Source: Pseudoduganella aquatica
GTDB lineage: Bacteria; Pseudomonadota; Gammaproteobacteria; Burkholderiales; Burkholderiaceae_D
NCBI RefSeq assembly: GCF_009857595.1
Contig: NZ_WWCU01000002.1
Coordinates: forward strand, 310,001-374,000
Reading direction: 5' to 3'
Length of the DNA: 64,000 bases
Shown here: positions 34,459-43,603 of the stretch, piece by piece
Numbering within the stretch: the first letter of the stretch is position 1
How the letters are laid out: every line of letters begins with the position of its first letter
The notes under the pieces: model-generated
The model's input: only the letters and a program-made list of their open reading frames with translations
Database searches by the model: none
What the model was told of the DNA's origin: nothing
Translations under genes and position numbers: made by a program

Positions 34459-37400
34459 GCTTGCTCGCACCACTGACCTTTCCGCTGCGCGGCTCGCGCC
34501 TGATCGAGGCCAGCGCCGGCACCGGCAAAACCTGGACCATCGCCGCGCTGTATGTGCGCCTGGTGCTGGGCCACGGCGGCGAGCAGGCCTACGGCCGCCC
34601 GCTGCTGCCGGCCGACATCCTGGTGATGACCTTCACCCGCGCCGCCACGCGCGAGCTGTCCAACCGCGTGCGCGAACGCCTGATCGAGGCGGCCGCGTAT
34701 TTCCGGGGCCAGTCCGGCAAGCAGGACGGCTACCTGGACGCGCTGCTGGAGTCCTACCCTTCGCACGCGGAACAGCAGCAGGCCGCGCACCGGCTCATGC
34801 TGGCGGCGGAAACGATGGACGAAGCGGCCATCTTCACGATTGACGCCTGGTGCCAGCGCATGCTGCGCGAGCACGCTTTCGACAGCGGCAGCCTGTTCGA
34901 CGAGGAATTGGTGGGCGACGAGGGCGCGCTGTTCGAGGACGCGGCGCACGACTATTGGCGCCAGCATGTGTATCCGCTGAAGGAGGCCGCGCTGGGCCAG
35001 TTGCTGCGCTGCTGGACGGACGTGGAAGCGCTCAAGCGCAGCGTGCGCGAGCTGTCGCGCCGCAGCGAATTCATCGCCGAGGCGGGCGAGGGCGGCGCGC
35101 CGGCGGACGAGGCGCTGGACGCGCTGATCGCCCGCGTGCTGCGCACCCAGCGTTCGCAGCTGCTGGAGCTGAAGGACGGCTGGAGCGAGCGCGCCAACCG
35201 CATGGAGCAGTGGATAGCGCAGCAGCGCGGCGCCGCGCCCAAGTGCTTCAACGGCGTGAAGATGAAGCCGGAATCGCTGGTCAAATGGTTCGACGGCCTG
35301 CGCGCCTGGGCGCAGGACGACTACATGGTCTTCCCCGATATTTCGGACACGGCCTGGCGCCGCCTCACGCCGGACGGCATCGCAGACGCCTGCGCCAAAG
35401 GCTACAGCCCGTCCATCCCGGACGACTTCGAGGCCACCGCGCTGCTGGCCGAAGGCCTGAAAGCCATCGAGCCGCTGGAGCATCCGCTGTACCGCCACGC
35501 GGCGGCGGCCATTGCGCGCCGCATGGCGGAGCTGAAGCGGCGCACGCGCCAGTTCGGCTTTGCCGACATGCTGGAGCGCCTGCGCGCGGCGCTGCTGGGC
35601 GAGAACGGCGCCGCGCTGCGCAAGCGCATCACCGAGCAGTATCCGGTGGCCATGGTGGACGAGTTCCAGGATACCGCGCCCATCCAGTACCAGATTTTCG
35701 ACCAGCTGTACCGCGTGGCCGACAACGCGCCGGAGACGGGGCTGTTCATGATCGGCGATCCCAAGCAGTCCATCTACGGCTTCCGCGGCGCGGACATCCA
35801 CAGCTACCTGTCGGCGCGGCGCGTCACGGAGGGGCGGCACTACCAGCTGGGCACCAACTTCCGTTCCACGGAGGCGCTGGTGGCGGCGGTCAACCAGGTG
35901 TTCCTGTACGCGGAAGGCGCGGCGCCGGGCGAAGGCCAGCCGCGCGGCGCGTTCCGCTTCCGCAAGCCGGACGGCGCCAATCCGCTGCCTTTCGACGCGG
36001 TGGGCGCGAACGGCCGCAAGGAGCGCCTGGTGGGCGCGCATGGGCAACTGGAAGCGCTGATGGTGAGCTGCAGCCAGGCCGACGACATGAAGGCGGACGG
36101 CTACCGCGAGTTCTTCGCCTGGCACTGCGCCGAGCACATCACGGCCATGCTGAACGACCCGCAGGCGGGTTTCGAGGGGCCGGATGGCTTCAAACGCCTG
36201 CAGCCGGCGGATATCGCGGTGCTGGTGCGGGACGGGAAGGAGGCGGCGGCGATACGGCGCGCGCTGCAAAGGCGCAAGGTCATCAGCGTTTATTTGTCGG
36301 ACAAGGACTCGGTGCTGGAGAGCGAGGAGGCGGCCGACGTGTTGCGCTGGCTATCGGCGCTGGCCAATCCGCTGGACGGCGCGCTGGCGCGGGCCGCTTT
36401 CGCCACCCGCACGGCGGGCCTGCCGCTGGCCGAGCTGGCGCGCCTTTCGGCGGACGAACTGGCGTGGGAGCAGCGCGTGGAGCAGCTCAAGGCGCTGCAT
36501 ATTATCTGGCAGCGCCAGGGCGTGCTGGCCATGCTGCGGCGCTTCATCCACGAACTGAATCTGCCGGCGGCCTTGCTGGCGCAGGCGGGCGGCGAGCGCA
36601 GGCTGACCAATCTGCTGCACCTGGCCGAGCTGCTGCAGTCGGCCAGCCGCCAGCTGGACGGCGAGCAGGCGCTGATACGCTGGCTGGCCGAGCAGGTGGA
36701 AGGCGGCGGCGAGGGCGGCGACGAGCGCGTGCTGCGGCTGGAAAGCGACGCGGAACTGGTGCAGGTGGTGACGGTGCACAAGTCCAAGGGCCTGGAGTAT
36801 CCGCTGGTGTACCTGCCGTTCGCCACCACGGCGCGCAAGGTGGACCGGCGCAACCGCAGCTTCTTCGAATACACCGGCGAGGACGGCAGGCGCAGGATAG
36901 ACATGTCGCTGTCGGAAGAGGCGCTGGAGGCGGCCGAGGCGGCGCGCCTGGAGGAAGACTTGCGCCTGCTGTACGTGGCGCTGACGCGTCCGCGCCATTT
37001 CCTGTGGCTGGGCGTGGCCGCGCGCGGCGCCAGCGCGCTGCATGACTCGGCGCTGGGCTATCTGCTCACCGGCGGCGAGCCGCTGCCGGGCGCGGAACTG
37101 CTGGCGCGCTGGGAGCAGGTGAAAGGCGGCTGCGCGGCCATCTCGGTGCGCGCGCTGGAGCAGGCGGGCGCGTTGACGGTGCTGAACCGCGTGGAGCAGC
37201 GCCCGCAACTGGTGGACGCGCAGCGCTTCGAAGGCGACTTCGAGCGCGACTGGTCGGTGGGCAGCTTTACCTCGCTGGCGCGGCGCGGCAACGCCCCGGC
37301 CTACGGCGGCGGTGCTGTGCCCGGCCCGGCGGCGGGCGCCGTGGCCAGCCAGCCCGGCAGCCGCCATGTGCCGCGCAGCGCGGTGGAGGAAAAGCTGCTG

Positions 37401-38174
37401 GAAGGGCTGGAGGCCGCGCCTGCCATCCGTCCGGAGGACGCCCCCTGGCACCGCTTCCCGCGCGGCTCGGTGCCGGGCAATTTCCTGCACGAGCAGCTGG
37501 AGTGGATGGGGCAGGAAGGCTTCGGCGAGGTGCACGATGCGCACTTCGACACCCGCCTGCTGCGCCGCATCGAGCGCGCAGGCTGGTCCAACCGCCAGGA
37601 CGACACGCTGGCCTGGCTGCGCGCCATCGCCACCACGCCGCTGCCGCAGCTGGGGGCGTCGCTGTCCGAACTGGACGGGGTGCTGCCGGAGATGGAATTC
37701 TGGTTCCCCAGCGAGCGCCTGAGCACCGGCGCGCTGGACCGCCTGTGCCGCCGCCACCTGCTGCAAGGCGTGGCGCGGCCCTTGCTGCCCGAGCGCCAGC
37801 TGCACGGCATGCTGAAAGGCTTTACCGACCTGGTGTTCGAGCACGAAGGCCGCTACTGGGTGCTGGACTACAAATCGAACGCGCTGGGCGCGGGCGACGC
37901 TGCCTACCACACGCAGGCGCTGGCGGCCGGCATGGCCGAGCACCGCTACGACATCCAGGGCGCGATCTATATGCAGGCGCTGCACCGGCTGCTGCGCAAC
38001 CGCATGGGCGGCGACTATGATCCCGCGCAGCACCTTGGCGGCGCGGTCTTCTTCTTCCTGCGCGGCATAGGCAATGTCCACACGCGCGGCTGCTACCTGC
38101 TGGAGCCGGCTCCGGAACTGCTGGACGGGCTGGACGAATTATTGAGCGAGACTGAGCGAGGCACCACAGTTTGA
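34455..38174 (+). CDS. recB: Exodeoxyribonuclease V subunit RecB
   Basis: The 1239-residue product is the 3'-to-5' helicase and nuclease subunit of RecBCD. The UvrD-type Walker A motif is EASAGTGKTWTIAALY (Lys25), helicase motif II is MVDEFQDTAPIQYQIF (about residue 401), motif III includes MIGDPKQSIYGFRGAD, and motif V has VVTVHKSKGLEYPLVYLPF. The C-terminal nuclease domain has NFLHEQLEWM, GFTDLVFEHEGRYWVLDYKSN (about 1125-1140, with the catalytic Asp and Lys). The start overlaps the recC stop and the stop overlaps the recD TTG, so the three subunits are made in a coupled way from one transcript. Confidence 0.94.
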   Translation: MSLLAPLTFPLRGSRLIEASAGTGKTWTIAALYVRLVLGHGGEQAYGRPLLPADILVMTFTRAATRELSNRVRERLIEAAAYFRGQSGKQDGYLDALLESYPSHAEQQQAAHRLMLAAETMDEAAIFTIDAWCQRMLREHAFDSGSLFDEELVGDEGALFEDAAHDYWRQHVYPLKEAALGQLLRCWTDVEALKRSVRELSRRSEFIAEAGEGGAPADEALDALIARVLRTQRSQLLELKDGWSERANRMEQWIAQQRGAAPKCFNGVKMKPESLVKWFDGLRAWAQDDYMVFPDISDTAWRRLTPDGIADACAKGYSPSIPDDFEATALLAEGLKAIEPLEHPLYRHAAAAIARRMAELKRRTRQFGFADMLERLRAALLGENGAALRKRITEQYPVAMVDEFQDTAPIQYQIFDQLYRVADNAPETGLFMIGDPKQSIYGFRGADIHSYLSARRVTEGRHYQLGTNFRSTEALVAAVNQVFLYAEGAAPGEGQPRGAFRFRKPDGANPLPFDAVGANGRKERLVGAHGQLEALMVSCSQADDMKADGYREFFAWHCAEHITAMLNDPQAGFEGPDGFKRLQPADIAVLVRDGKEAAAIRRALQRRKVISVYLSDKDSVLESEEAADVLRWLSALANPLDGALARAAFATRTAGLPLAELARLSADELAWEQRVEQLKALHIIWQRQGVLAMLRRFIHELNLPAALLAQAGGERRLTNLLHLAELLQSASRQLDGEQALIRWLAEQVEGGGEGGDERVLRLESDAELVQVVTVHKSKGLEYPLVYLPFATTARKVDRRNRSFFEYTGEDGRRRIDMSLSEEALEAAEAARLEEDLRLLYVALTRPRHFLWLGVAARGASALHDSALGYLLTGGEPLPGAELLARWEQVKGGCAAISVRALEQAGALTVLNRVEQRPQLVDAQRFEGDFERDWSVGSFTSLARRGNAPAYGGGAVPGPAAGAVASQPGSRHVPRSAVEEKLLEGLEAAPAIRPEDAPWHRFPRGSVPGNFLHEQLEWMGQEGFGEVHDAHFDTRLLRRIERAGWSNRQDDTLAWLRAIATTPLPQLGASLSELDGVLPEMEFWFPSERLSTGALDRLCRRHLLQGVARPLLPERQLHGMLKGFTDLVFEHEGRYWVLDYKSNALGAGDAAYHTQALAAGMAEHRYDIQGAIYMQALHRLLRNRMGGDYDPAQHLGGAVFFFLRGIGNVHTRGCYLLEPAPELLDGLDELLSETERGTTV

Positions 38175-40147
38175 ACACCACCGACGACACCCACTGCGCC
38201 GCGCTGCTGGCCCGGATCGACGCGCTGACCGAAGCGGGGCAGCTGCGCCGCCTGAGCGGCGCGTTCGCGCGCTTTATCGCCTCGCTGGGCCACGGCTCGC
38301 CGCCGCTGATGCTGGCCTGCGTGCTGCTGTCCGAGCTGGAAGGGCGGGGCCACAGCTGTTTGCTGCTGTCCGAGCTGGCCGGCGACCCGCGCGCGCTGCT
38401 GGGCTGGAGCGAAGAGGACTGGAGCGCTTTGCGCACCAGCGCCGGGCCGCTGCCCAAGTCCGTCGCCGCGTGGAACGCCATGCTGTACCAGTGCGACCAG
38501 GTGTGGCCGGTGCAGGACCTGGATTTCCAGCAGCCGCTGGTGCTGGACGGCGAGCGCCTCTACCTGCGCCGCTACTGGCGCGACGAGACCACCGTGGCGC
38601 GCGCCGTGCGCGAGCGCGCCGCCGCGCCGCGCCTGGTGGACGTTGGCCGCGTGCGCCACTGGCTGGACACGCTGTTCCACCACGCGCCGCGCGAGGGCGG
38701 GCCGGACTGGCAGAAGATCGCCTGCGCGGCGGCCCTGCGCAGCAACCTGGGCATCATCACCGGCGGGCCGGGCACCGGCAAGACCTACACCGTGGCGCGC
38801 CTGCTGGCGCTGCTGTTCGCCACGGCGGGCGGCGCCAGCGGGGCGGACCTGGGCAGCTCGGCGGGCGGCGTGCGCATTGCGCTGGCCGCGCCCACCGGCA
38901 AGGCGGCGGCGCGGCTCAAGCAGTCGATCGACAACGCGCTGGAGGAACTGGCCGGACGCGTGCCCGAACTGCGGCTGCCGGAACTGGCGGCCCGCATGGG
39001 CGCGGCGCGCACCCTGCATAGCCTGCTGGGCGCGCGCCCGGACACGCGCAGCTTTGTCCACCACCGGGGCAATCCGCTGGACGTGGACGTGCTGATCGTC
39101 GACGAGGCGTCCATGGTGCACCTGGAGATGATGGCGGCGCTGCTGGACGCGCTGCCGCCCAACGCGCGCCTGATACTGCTGGGCGACAAGGACCAGCTGG
39201 CGTCGGTGGAAGCCGGCGCGGTGCTCGGCGACTTGTGCCACGACGCGCAGGCCGGGGGCTACAGCGCCGCCACGGTGGACTACATCCGCGCCGCCACGGG
39301 GCAGGAGATCCCGCCCGGCTTCCAGGGCGCGGCCGGTCCGCTGGCGCAACAGACCGTGATGCTGCGCGAGAGCCGCCGCTTCGGCGGGCCTATCGGGCAG
39401 CTGGCGCTGGCCGTCAACGCCGGCGACGCGGCGGCCGCGCGCGCAGCGCTGGCTTCGGACAGCGGCGGCAAGCTGTCCTGGATCGATCCGGCGCAGCAGC
39501 AGGACGTGTTGCAGCTGGCGCTGGCCGGCTACCAGGACTACCTGCGCATGATAGCCAGGGCCGGCGCGGGCGCCGACATCGGCGGCGAAGAGCATGACGC
39601 CTGGGTGCTGCAGGTGCTGCGCAGCTTCGAAGCGTTCCGCATCCTGTGCGCGGTGCGCGAGGGGGAGTGGGGCGTGACGGGGCTGAACGAGGCCATCGAA
39701 CAGCGGCTGGAGGCGGCGGGGCTGCTGCGCAAGCGCGGCGAGTGGTATGTGGGGCGGCCGGTCATGGTCACGCGCAACGACTACGGCACCGGCGTGTTCA
39801 ACGGCGATATCGGCCTGACCCTGCCCGATCCGGCGCGGGCCGGCTCGCTGCGCGTGTATTTCAGCGAGGGCGCCAGCATCCGCAGCGTACTGGCCACGCG
39901 GCTGCGCCAGGTCGAAACGGCGTTCGCCATGACGGTGCACAAATCGCAGGGGTCGGAGTTTGCGCACACGGTGGTGGCGCTGCCGCGCGAAGGAGGCGCG
40001 GTGCTGGCGCGCGAGCTGGTCTACACCGGCATCACGCGCGCCAAGGAACACTTCACTTTATGCACGCCGTCGGCGGCGGTGCTGGACAGCGCCATCGCCC
40101 AGCGTACGCAGCGCGCGAGCGGCCTGCGTACGCTGATCAGCGAATAA
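38171..40147 (+). CDS. recD: Exodeoxyribonuclease V subunit RecD
   Basis: The 658-residue product is the 5'-to-3' helicase subunit of RecBCD. The N-terminal domain binds RecC; the motor begins with Walker A IITGGPGTGKTYTVARLLAL (about residue 195), followed by LAAPTGKAAARLKQSI, Walker B DVLIVDEASMVHLEMM (about 308), LLGDKDQLASVEAGAVLGDL and the C-terminal AMTVHKSQGSEFAHTVVALP and VYTGITRAKEHFTL. The start is the TTG at 38171, which overlaps the recB stop (TTGA); GAGG stands about 10 bases before it and the next in-frame ATG would remove a conserved part. Its stop is only five bases from the stop of the convergent pbpG. Confidence 0.92.
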   Translation: MNTTDDTHCAALLARIDALTEAGQLRRLSGAFARFIASLGHGSPPLMLACVLLSELEGRGHSCLLLSELAGDPRALLGWSEEDWSALRTSAGPLPKSVAAWNAMLYQCDQVWPVQDLDFQQPLVLDGERLYLRRYWRDETTVARAVRERAAAPRLVDVGRVRHWLDTLFHHAPREGGPDWQKIACAAALRSNLGIITGGPGTGKTYTVARLLALLFATAGGASGADLGSSAGGVRIALAAPTGKAAARLKQSIDNALEELAGRVPELRLPELAARMGAARTLHSLLGARPDTRSFVHHRGNPLDVDVLIVDEASMVHLEMMAALLDALPPNARLILLGDKDQLASVEAGAVLGDLCHDAQAGGYSAATVDYIRAATGQEIPPGFQGAAGPLAQQTVMLRESRRFGGPIGQLALAVNAGDAAAARAALASDSGGKLSWIDPAQQQDVLQLALAGYQDYLRMIARAGAGADIGGEEHDAWVLQVLRSFEAFRILCAVREGEWGVTGLNEAIEQRLEAAGLLRKRGEWYVGRPVMVTRNDYGTGVFNGDIGLTLPDPARAGSLRVYFSEGASIRSVLATRLRQVETAFAMTVHKSQGSEFAHTVVALPREGGAVLARELVYTGITRAKEHFTLCTPSAAVLDSAIAQRTQRASGLRTLISE

Positions 40148-40152
40148 GGCTA

Positions 40153-41025
40153 TCAGGACGCGCGGCGGCGGCGCGGGCTCTTGGCCACCGGCGCCTTCTT
40201 GCGGCTGGAAGCGCGCATGACGCGCGGTTTTTCTTCCTCGCCGCCGGAGATGAAGCGGCGGATGTTGAAGGCGTCCATCAGGCGGGCCGAGTTGGCCTTG
40301 GCGTTGAGCAGCACGACGGTGGCGTTCTTGCCGGCCGAGGTGATGCGCATGATCAGGCAGCGGCCCGCTTCTTCGGTGTAGCCGGTCTTGGACATGCCGA
40401 TGTCCCAGCCCTTGGCCCCCACCAGGCGGTTGGTGTTGTGGTACTCCACCTGGCGGCCCTTGATCTTGATGACGTCCTTCTTGTCCGTGGTGATGCGGCG
40501 GATGTCTTCGTAGCGGGCGGCGGCGGCGGCCATCTTCACCAGGTCGGCGGCGGTCGATTTATTGTTGGGCGACAGGCCGGTCGGCTCCTCGATCACGGTC
40601 TGGGTCATGCCCAGCGCGCGGATCTTGGCGTTCACGGCGGCCTTGAAGGCCGGCATGCCGCCCGGATAGGTGCGGCCCAGCGAGGCGGCGGCGCGGTTGT
40701 CCGAGGACATCAGCGCGAGCTGCAGCACGTCGCCGCGCGAGATGGTGGCGCCCACCGGCACGCGCGAGGTGCTGTGCTTGAGCGTGTCGACGTCGACCTT
40801 GTCGATCTCGATTTCCTCGTCCATGTTCTGCTTGGCGTCCAGCACCACCATGGCGGTCATCAGCTTGGTCAGCGACGCGATCGGCACCACCGCGTTGGCG
40901 TTCTTTTCAACCAGGATTTTGCCGGTGTCGTCTTCGACCACCAGCACCGACTGCGAGCCGAGCGGCATCGCCATAGCGGCGGCGCTCAAGGACATCAGCA
41001 GGGCAACTACTGTTTTCTTGATCAT
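40153..41025 (-). CDS. pbpG: D-alanyl-D-alanine endopeptidase / carboxypeptidase (PBP7, S11 family)
   Basis: The 290-residue product is a secreted low-molecular-mass penicillin-binding protein. After a signal peptide (MIKKTVVALLMSLSAAAMAM) it has the three S11 motifs: Ser51-x-x-Lys54 in PIASLTKLM, Ser108-Asp109-Asn110 in MSSDNRAAAS and Lys213-Thr214-Gly215 in MSKTGYTEEAG. The short form, without the extra C-terminal beta domain and amphipathic anchor of DacA, fits PbpG, which cuts cross-links between peptidoglycan stems. The C-terminus is an Arg/Lys-rich tail (SSRKKAPVAKSPRRRRAS) that could bind the negatively charged envelope. It converges on recD and is transcribed alone. Confidence 0.88.
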   Translation of the reverse strand: MIKKTVVALLMSLSAAAMAMPLGSQSVLVVEDDTGKILVEKNANAVVPIASLTKLMTAMVVLDAKQNMDEEIEIDKVDVDTLKHSTSRVPVGATISRGDVLQLALMSSDNRAAASLGRTYPGGMPAFKAAVNAKIRALGMTQTVIEEPTGLSPNNKSTAADLVKMAAAAARYEDIRRITTDKKDVIKIKGRQVEYHNTNRLVGAKGWDIGMSKTGYTEEAGRCLIMRITSAGKNATVVLLNAKANSARLMDAFNIRRFISGGEEEKPRVMRASSRKKAPVAKSPRRRRAS

Positions 41026-41170
41026 GTTTTTGTCTTCGGAAAGAGGGTATTCGGGCGGGGACGGCGGGACAGAAGTTTTCTATCTGTGCGGCAACGTTTT
41101 CCCAAGATCGACAATACAGGAAATCGACTAACTCGTCTATTGAAACCAGCCCCGGCCGCAGGCGCGGGAC
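41026..41170 (-). other. Upstream region of pbpG
   Basis: About 145 bp lie between the pbpG start and the sbp terminator. The stretch is moderately AT-rich around 41090-41140 and must carry the minus-strand promoter of pbpG. I could not pick a pair of -35 and -10 boxes with confidence, and there is no small reading frame or hairpin of note. Confidence 0.4.
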
Positions 41171-41171
41171 G

Positions 41172-41201
41172 AAAAAAAGCCCCGCAGAGGCTCTGCGGGG
41201 C
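41172..41201 (-). terminator. Rho-independent terminator of the sbp gene
   Basis: GCCCCGCAGAG (41179-41189) and CTCTGCGGGGC (41191-41201) form an 11-bp stem, and seven A residues at 41172-41178 give a T run on the minus strand just after it. It lies 30 bp past the sbp stop and is the clearest terminator in the window in normal orientation. Confidence 0.9.
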
Positions 41202-41230
41202 CGGGGTGTGGCGAAAATGTTCGCTGGGGC

Positions 41231-42268
41231 TTACTTGGTGGCGAAAATCTTGTCGAATTCGCCGCCGTCGTCAAAGTGCTTCTTCTGGGCGGCGCGCCAG
41301 CCGCCGAACACCGTGTCCACGCTCAGCAGGGTAATTGGCTTGAAGGTGGCGGCGTATTTCTTGGCCACCGCTTCCGAGGTCGGGCGCAGGTAGTGCTTGG
41401 CCAGGATTTCCTGGCCGGCGTCCGAGTACAGGAAGTTCAGGTAGGCGGTCGCTTCCTTGCGCAGGCCGCGCTTGTCGACCACCTTGTCCACCACCGCCAC
41501 CGGCGATTCGGCCAGGATGGAGACGGCCGGATACACCACTTCGAAGTTGTCGCCGAACTCGGTGCGCACCAGCTGCACTTCGTTTTCAAACGTCACCAGC
41601 ACGTCGCCGATCTGGCGCTGGGTGAAGGTGGTGGTGGCGGCGCGGCCGCCGGTGTCCATCACCGGCACGTTCTTGAAGATCTTGCCTACCAGCTCGCGCG
41701 CCTGCGCTTCGGTGCCGCCTTTTTTCAGCACCGAGCCCCACGCGGCCAGGTAGGTGTAGCGGCCGTTGCCGGAGGTCTTGGGATTCGGGATCACCACTTT
41801 CACGTCCGGCTTGGCCAGGTCGGTCCAGTCCTTGATCTGCTTGGGATTGCCCTTGCGCACCAGGTAGACCACGGTGGAGTAGAACGGCGCGGCGCCGTGC
41901 GGGAATTTGGCTTTCCAGTCGGCGGCCACCAGGCCGCGGTCGGCCAGCAGGTCCACGTCGTTGGCCTGGTTCATGGTCACCACCGACGCTTCCAGGCCGT
42001 CGGCCACGGCGCGGGCCTGCTTGGACGAGCCGCCGTGCGACTGGTTCACCGTCACCGTGGCGCCGGTCTTCTGCTTGTAGTCGGCGATGAAGGCCGGGTT
42101 GATATCCTTGAACACTTCGCGCATCACGTCGTAGGAGACGTTCAGCAGCACCGGGTCGGCGGCCCAGGCGTTGCCGCCCAGCGGCAGCGTGGCGGCGACG
42201 GCGATGGCGGCCAGCAGGCTGCGGCGTTGTAAATTACTTGCGCTAAATACGGAATTTTTCTTAGACAT
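41231..42268 (-). CDS. sbp: Sulfate/thiosulfate-binding periplasmic protein
   Basis: The 345-residue product is a periplasmic binding protein of the Sbp/CysP type. It has a signal peptide (residues 1 to about 37, ending GGNAWAA) and the family blocks LLNVSYDVMREVFKDINPAF, VNQSHGGSSKQARAVADGL, FPHGAAPFYSTVVYLVRKGN, VVIPNPKTSGNGRYTYLAAW and TGGRAATTTFTQRQIGDV, which hold the sulfate through main-chain and Ser side-chain contacts. It should feed a CysTWA ABC importer, but no such genes adjoin it. I start it at the ATG at 42268; the extension to 42298 precedes a normal signal peptide. A promoter upstream and a terminator downstream indicate a single-gene unit. Confidence 0.92.
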   Translation of the reverse strand: MSKKNSVFSASNLQRRSLLAAIAVAATLPLGGNAWAADPVLLNVSYDVMREVFKDINPAFIADYKQKTGATVTVNQSHGGSSKQARAVADGLEASVVTMNQANDVDLLADRGLVAADWKAKFPHGAAPFYSTVVYLVRKGNPKQIKDWTDLAKPDVKVVIPNPKTSGNGRYTYLAAWGSVLKKGGTEAQARELVGKIFKNVPVMDTGGRAATTTFTQRQIGDVLVTFENEVQLVRTEFGDNFEVVYPAVSILAESPVAVVDKVVDKRGLRKEATAYLNFLYSDAGQEILAKHYLRPTSEAVAKKYAATFKPITLLSVDTVFGGWRAAQKKHFDDGGEFDKIFATK

Positions 42269-42300
42269 GGTTTGCTTTCGTAAAAAACATATATGCATGG

Positions 42301-42329
42301 TCTATAATTTCTGCCCGAAAAGATACGAA
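42301..42329 (-). promoter_or_regulatory. Candidate promoter of the sbp gene
   Basis: Read on the minus strand, TTCGTA (42329-42324) and TATAGA (42306-42301) are separated by 17 bp and lie about 33 bp upstream of the sbp ATG in an AT-rich stretch. The -35 is poor, as expected for a promoter that needs an activator such as CysB, but no CysB site could be defined by eye. Confidence 0.4.
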
Positions 42330-42454
42330 TTGTTTGTAATATGCTTAGACTATAAGCGCTGCCTGGCGGTCTTGCCACCGGCCCGACGGTTTTTCCGGCG
42401 CTGGTGTATAGTCGGGCTGTGACGCCGCCGGGCGGGTAATTTTTTTGAACACAC

Positions 42455-42982
42455 ATGAGTCTTGAAATTCGTATTGCTGCACCGGAGGACGCTTTTGCAG
42501 CGTGCACAGTGCTGCGCCGTTCCATCACCGAGTGCTGCGTGGCCGACCATAAGGACGACCCTGCCATCCTGGGCGCATGGCTGGGCAACAAGACACCGCA
42601 GACCGTGGCAAGCTGGTTCGAATCCCCCACCAATTATTCGCTGGTGGCGCTGAAGGACGGCGCCGTGATCGGCGTGTCGCTGCTGACCGGCGCCGGCAAG
42701 CTGGCGCTGTGCTACCTGCTGCCGGAGGCGCGCGGCCTGGGCGCCGGCAAGGCCATGTTGGCCAAGGTGGAGGAGACCGCCTGCAACTGGGGCGTGAAGG
42801 CGGTGCAGCTGCACAGCACGGCCACCGGCGAGGAATTCTTCGCCAGCCAGGGCTATGTGCGCTCCGGCCACGTCCGTTCGCCGTATGGCGTGGACACCAT
42901 CTTCTTCTGGAAGCAGCTCGACCGCGGCGCGGCGCCCGACACCAGCCAGCGCAAGCGCTTCTGCAACTGCAATTCGGCCTGA
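42455..42982 (+). CDS. GNAT family N-acetyltransferase
   Basis: The 175-residue product has the GNAT fold: LEIRIAAPEDAFAACTVLRR at the N-terminus, the beta4 and acetyl-CoA loop LALCYLLPEARGLGAGKAML (the Arg-Gly-x-Gly-x-Gly motif A), VKAVQLHSTATGEEFFASQGY in motif B, and an SGHVRSPYGVDTIFFWKQL end. Enzymes of this family move an acetyl group from acetyl-CoA to an amine of a small molecule or a protein; the acceptor is not predictable here. The C-terminal tail RKRFCNCNSA is unusual in having two cysteines. It is divergent from sbp and starts 20 bp before the oxygenase-like gene. Confidence 0.85.
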   Translation: MSLEIRIAAPEDAFAACTVLRRSITECCVADHKDDPAILGAWLGNKTPQTVASWFESPTNYSLVALKDGAVIGVSLLTGAGKLALCYLLPEARGLGAGKAMLAKVEETACNWGVKAVQLHSTATGEEFFASQGYVRSGHVRSPYGVDTIFFWKQLDRGAAPDTSQRKRFCNCNSA

Positions 42983-43002
42983 GGCCGCCATCGACCATCC
43001 CC

Positions 43003-43593
43003 ATGACCGATATCGCTGTCTCCCGCCAGGACATTTTCCCCACCACGCTGTGGTCTTTCGATTTGAGTTTTTTGCAGCCGCATTTCCCCGTGTGGCTGAA
43101 CGCGGTGCAGCAATGGCGCGCGGCGCAGCCGCAGCCTGCCGGCGGCAGCATGCGCAGGGGATGGAACAGCAGTGCCAGCCTGTTCGAGCAGGCGGCGTTC
43201 GCGCCGCTGCACGAGGCGGCGCAGGCCTGCTTCGGCCAGGCTTTGCAGGAGATGCAGCTGCCGGGCGCGGTGCGCTTCCGCATGGAGGGCTGGCTGGAGG
43301 TGCATGAGCAGGGCAGCTTCAATATGCCGCATGTGCATGCCAACCGTTTGCTGAGCGGATGCTTTTATCTGCAGGCGCCGCCGCAGTGCGGCCCGCTGCT
43401 GTTCCGCGATCCGCGCCCGGCGGTGGCGCTGGGACAGGTCGCGGGGCGGGGCGTCAACGGCGGCGGCCTTACGGCGGCGCAGCCGAGCGCGGGGCAGTTG
43501 CTGGTGTTTCCGAACTGGCTGGAACAGCAGCTGGAACCGCACGCGGGCGGCGCGCCGCGCGTGACCATCGGCATCAACGCTGTCGCCGCCTAG
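43003..43593 (+). CDS. Putative 2-oxoglutarate/Fe(II) oxygenase family protein
   Basis: The 196-residue product resembles the small group of proteins annotated as putative 2OG-Fe(II) oxygenases. Supporting blocks are an N-terminal FPTTLWSFDLSFLQPHF, the probable first metal-ligand region NMPHVHANRLLSGCFYLQAP, GPLLFRDPRP, and a C-terminal SAGQLLVFPNWLEQQLEPH with RVTIGINAV, where the second histidine and a 2-oxoglutarate-binding arginine would fall. The metal-binding pattern is only partly conserved, so activity is not sure. It follows the acetyltransferase gene by 20 bp and may share its transcript. The substrate is unknown. Confidence 0.65.
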   Translation: MTDIAVSRQDIFPTTLWSFDLSFLQPHFPVWLNAVQQWRAAQPQPAGGSMRRGWNSSASLFEQAAFAPLHEAAQACFGQALQEMQLPGAVRFRMEGWLEVHEQGSFNMPHVHANRLLSGCFYLQAPPQCGPLLFRDPRPAVALGQVAGRGVNGGGLTAAQPSAGQLLVFPNWLEQQLEPHAGGAPRVTIGINAVAA

Positions 43594-43603
43594 CCGTTCG
43601 CTG

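Noticed and set aside
30982..34473. A 1163-codon minus-strand frame across recC
   Set aside because: It is a shadow of recC without domains or a ribosome site.
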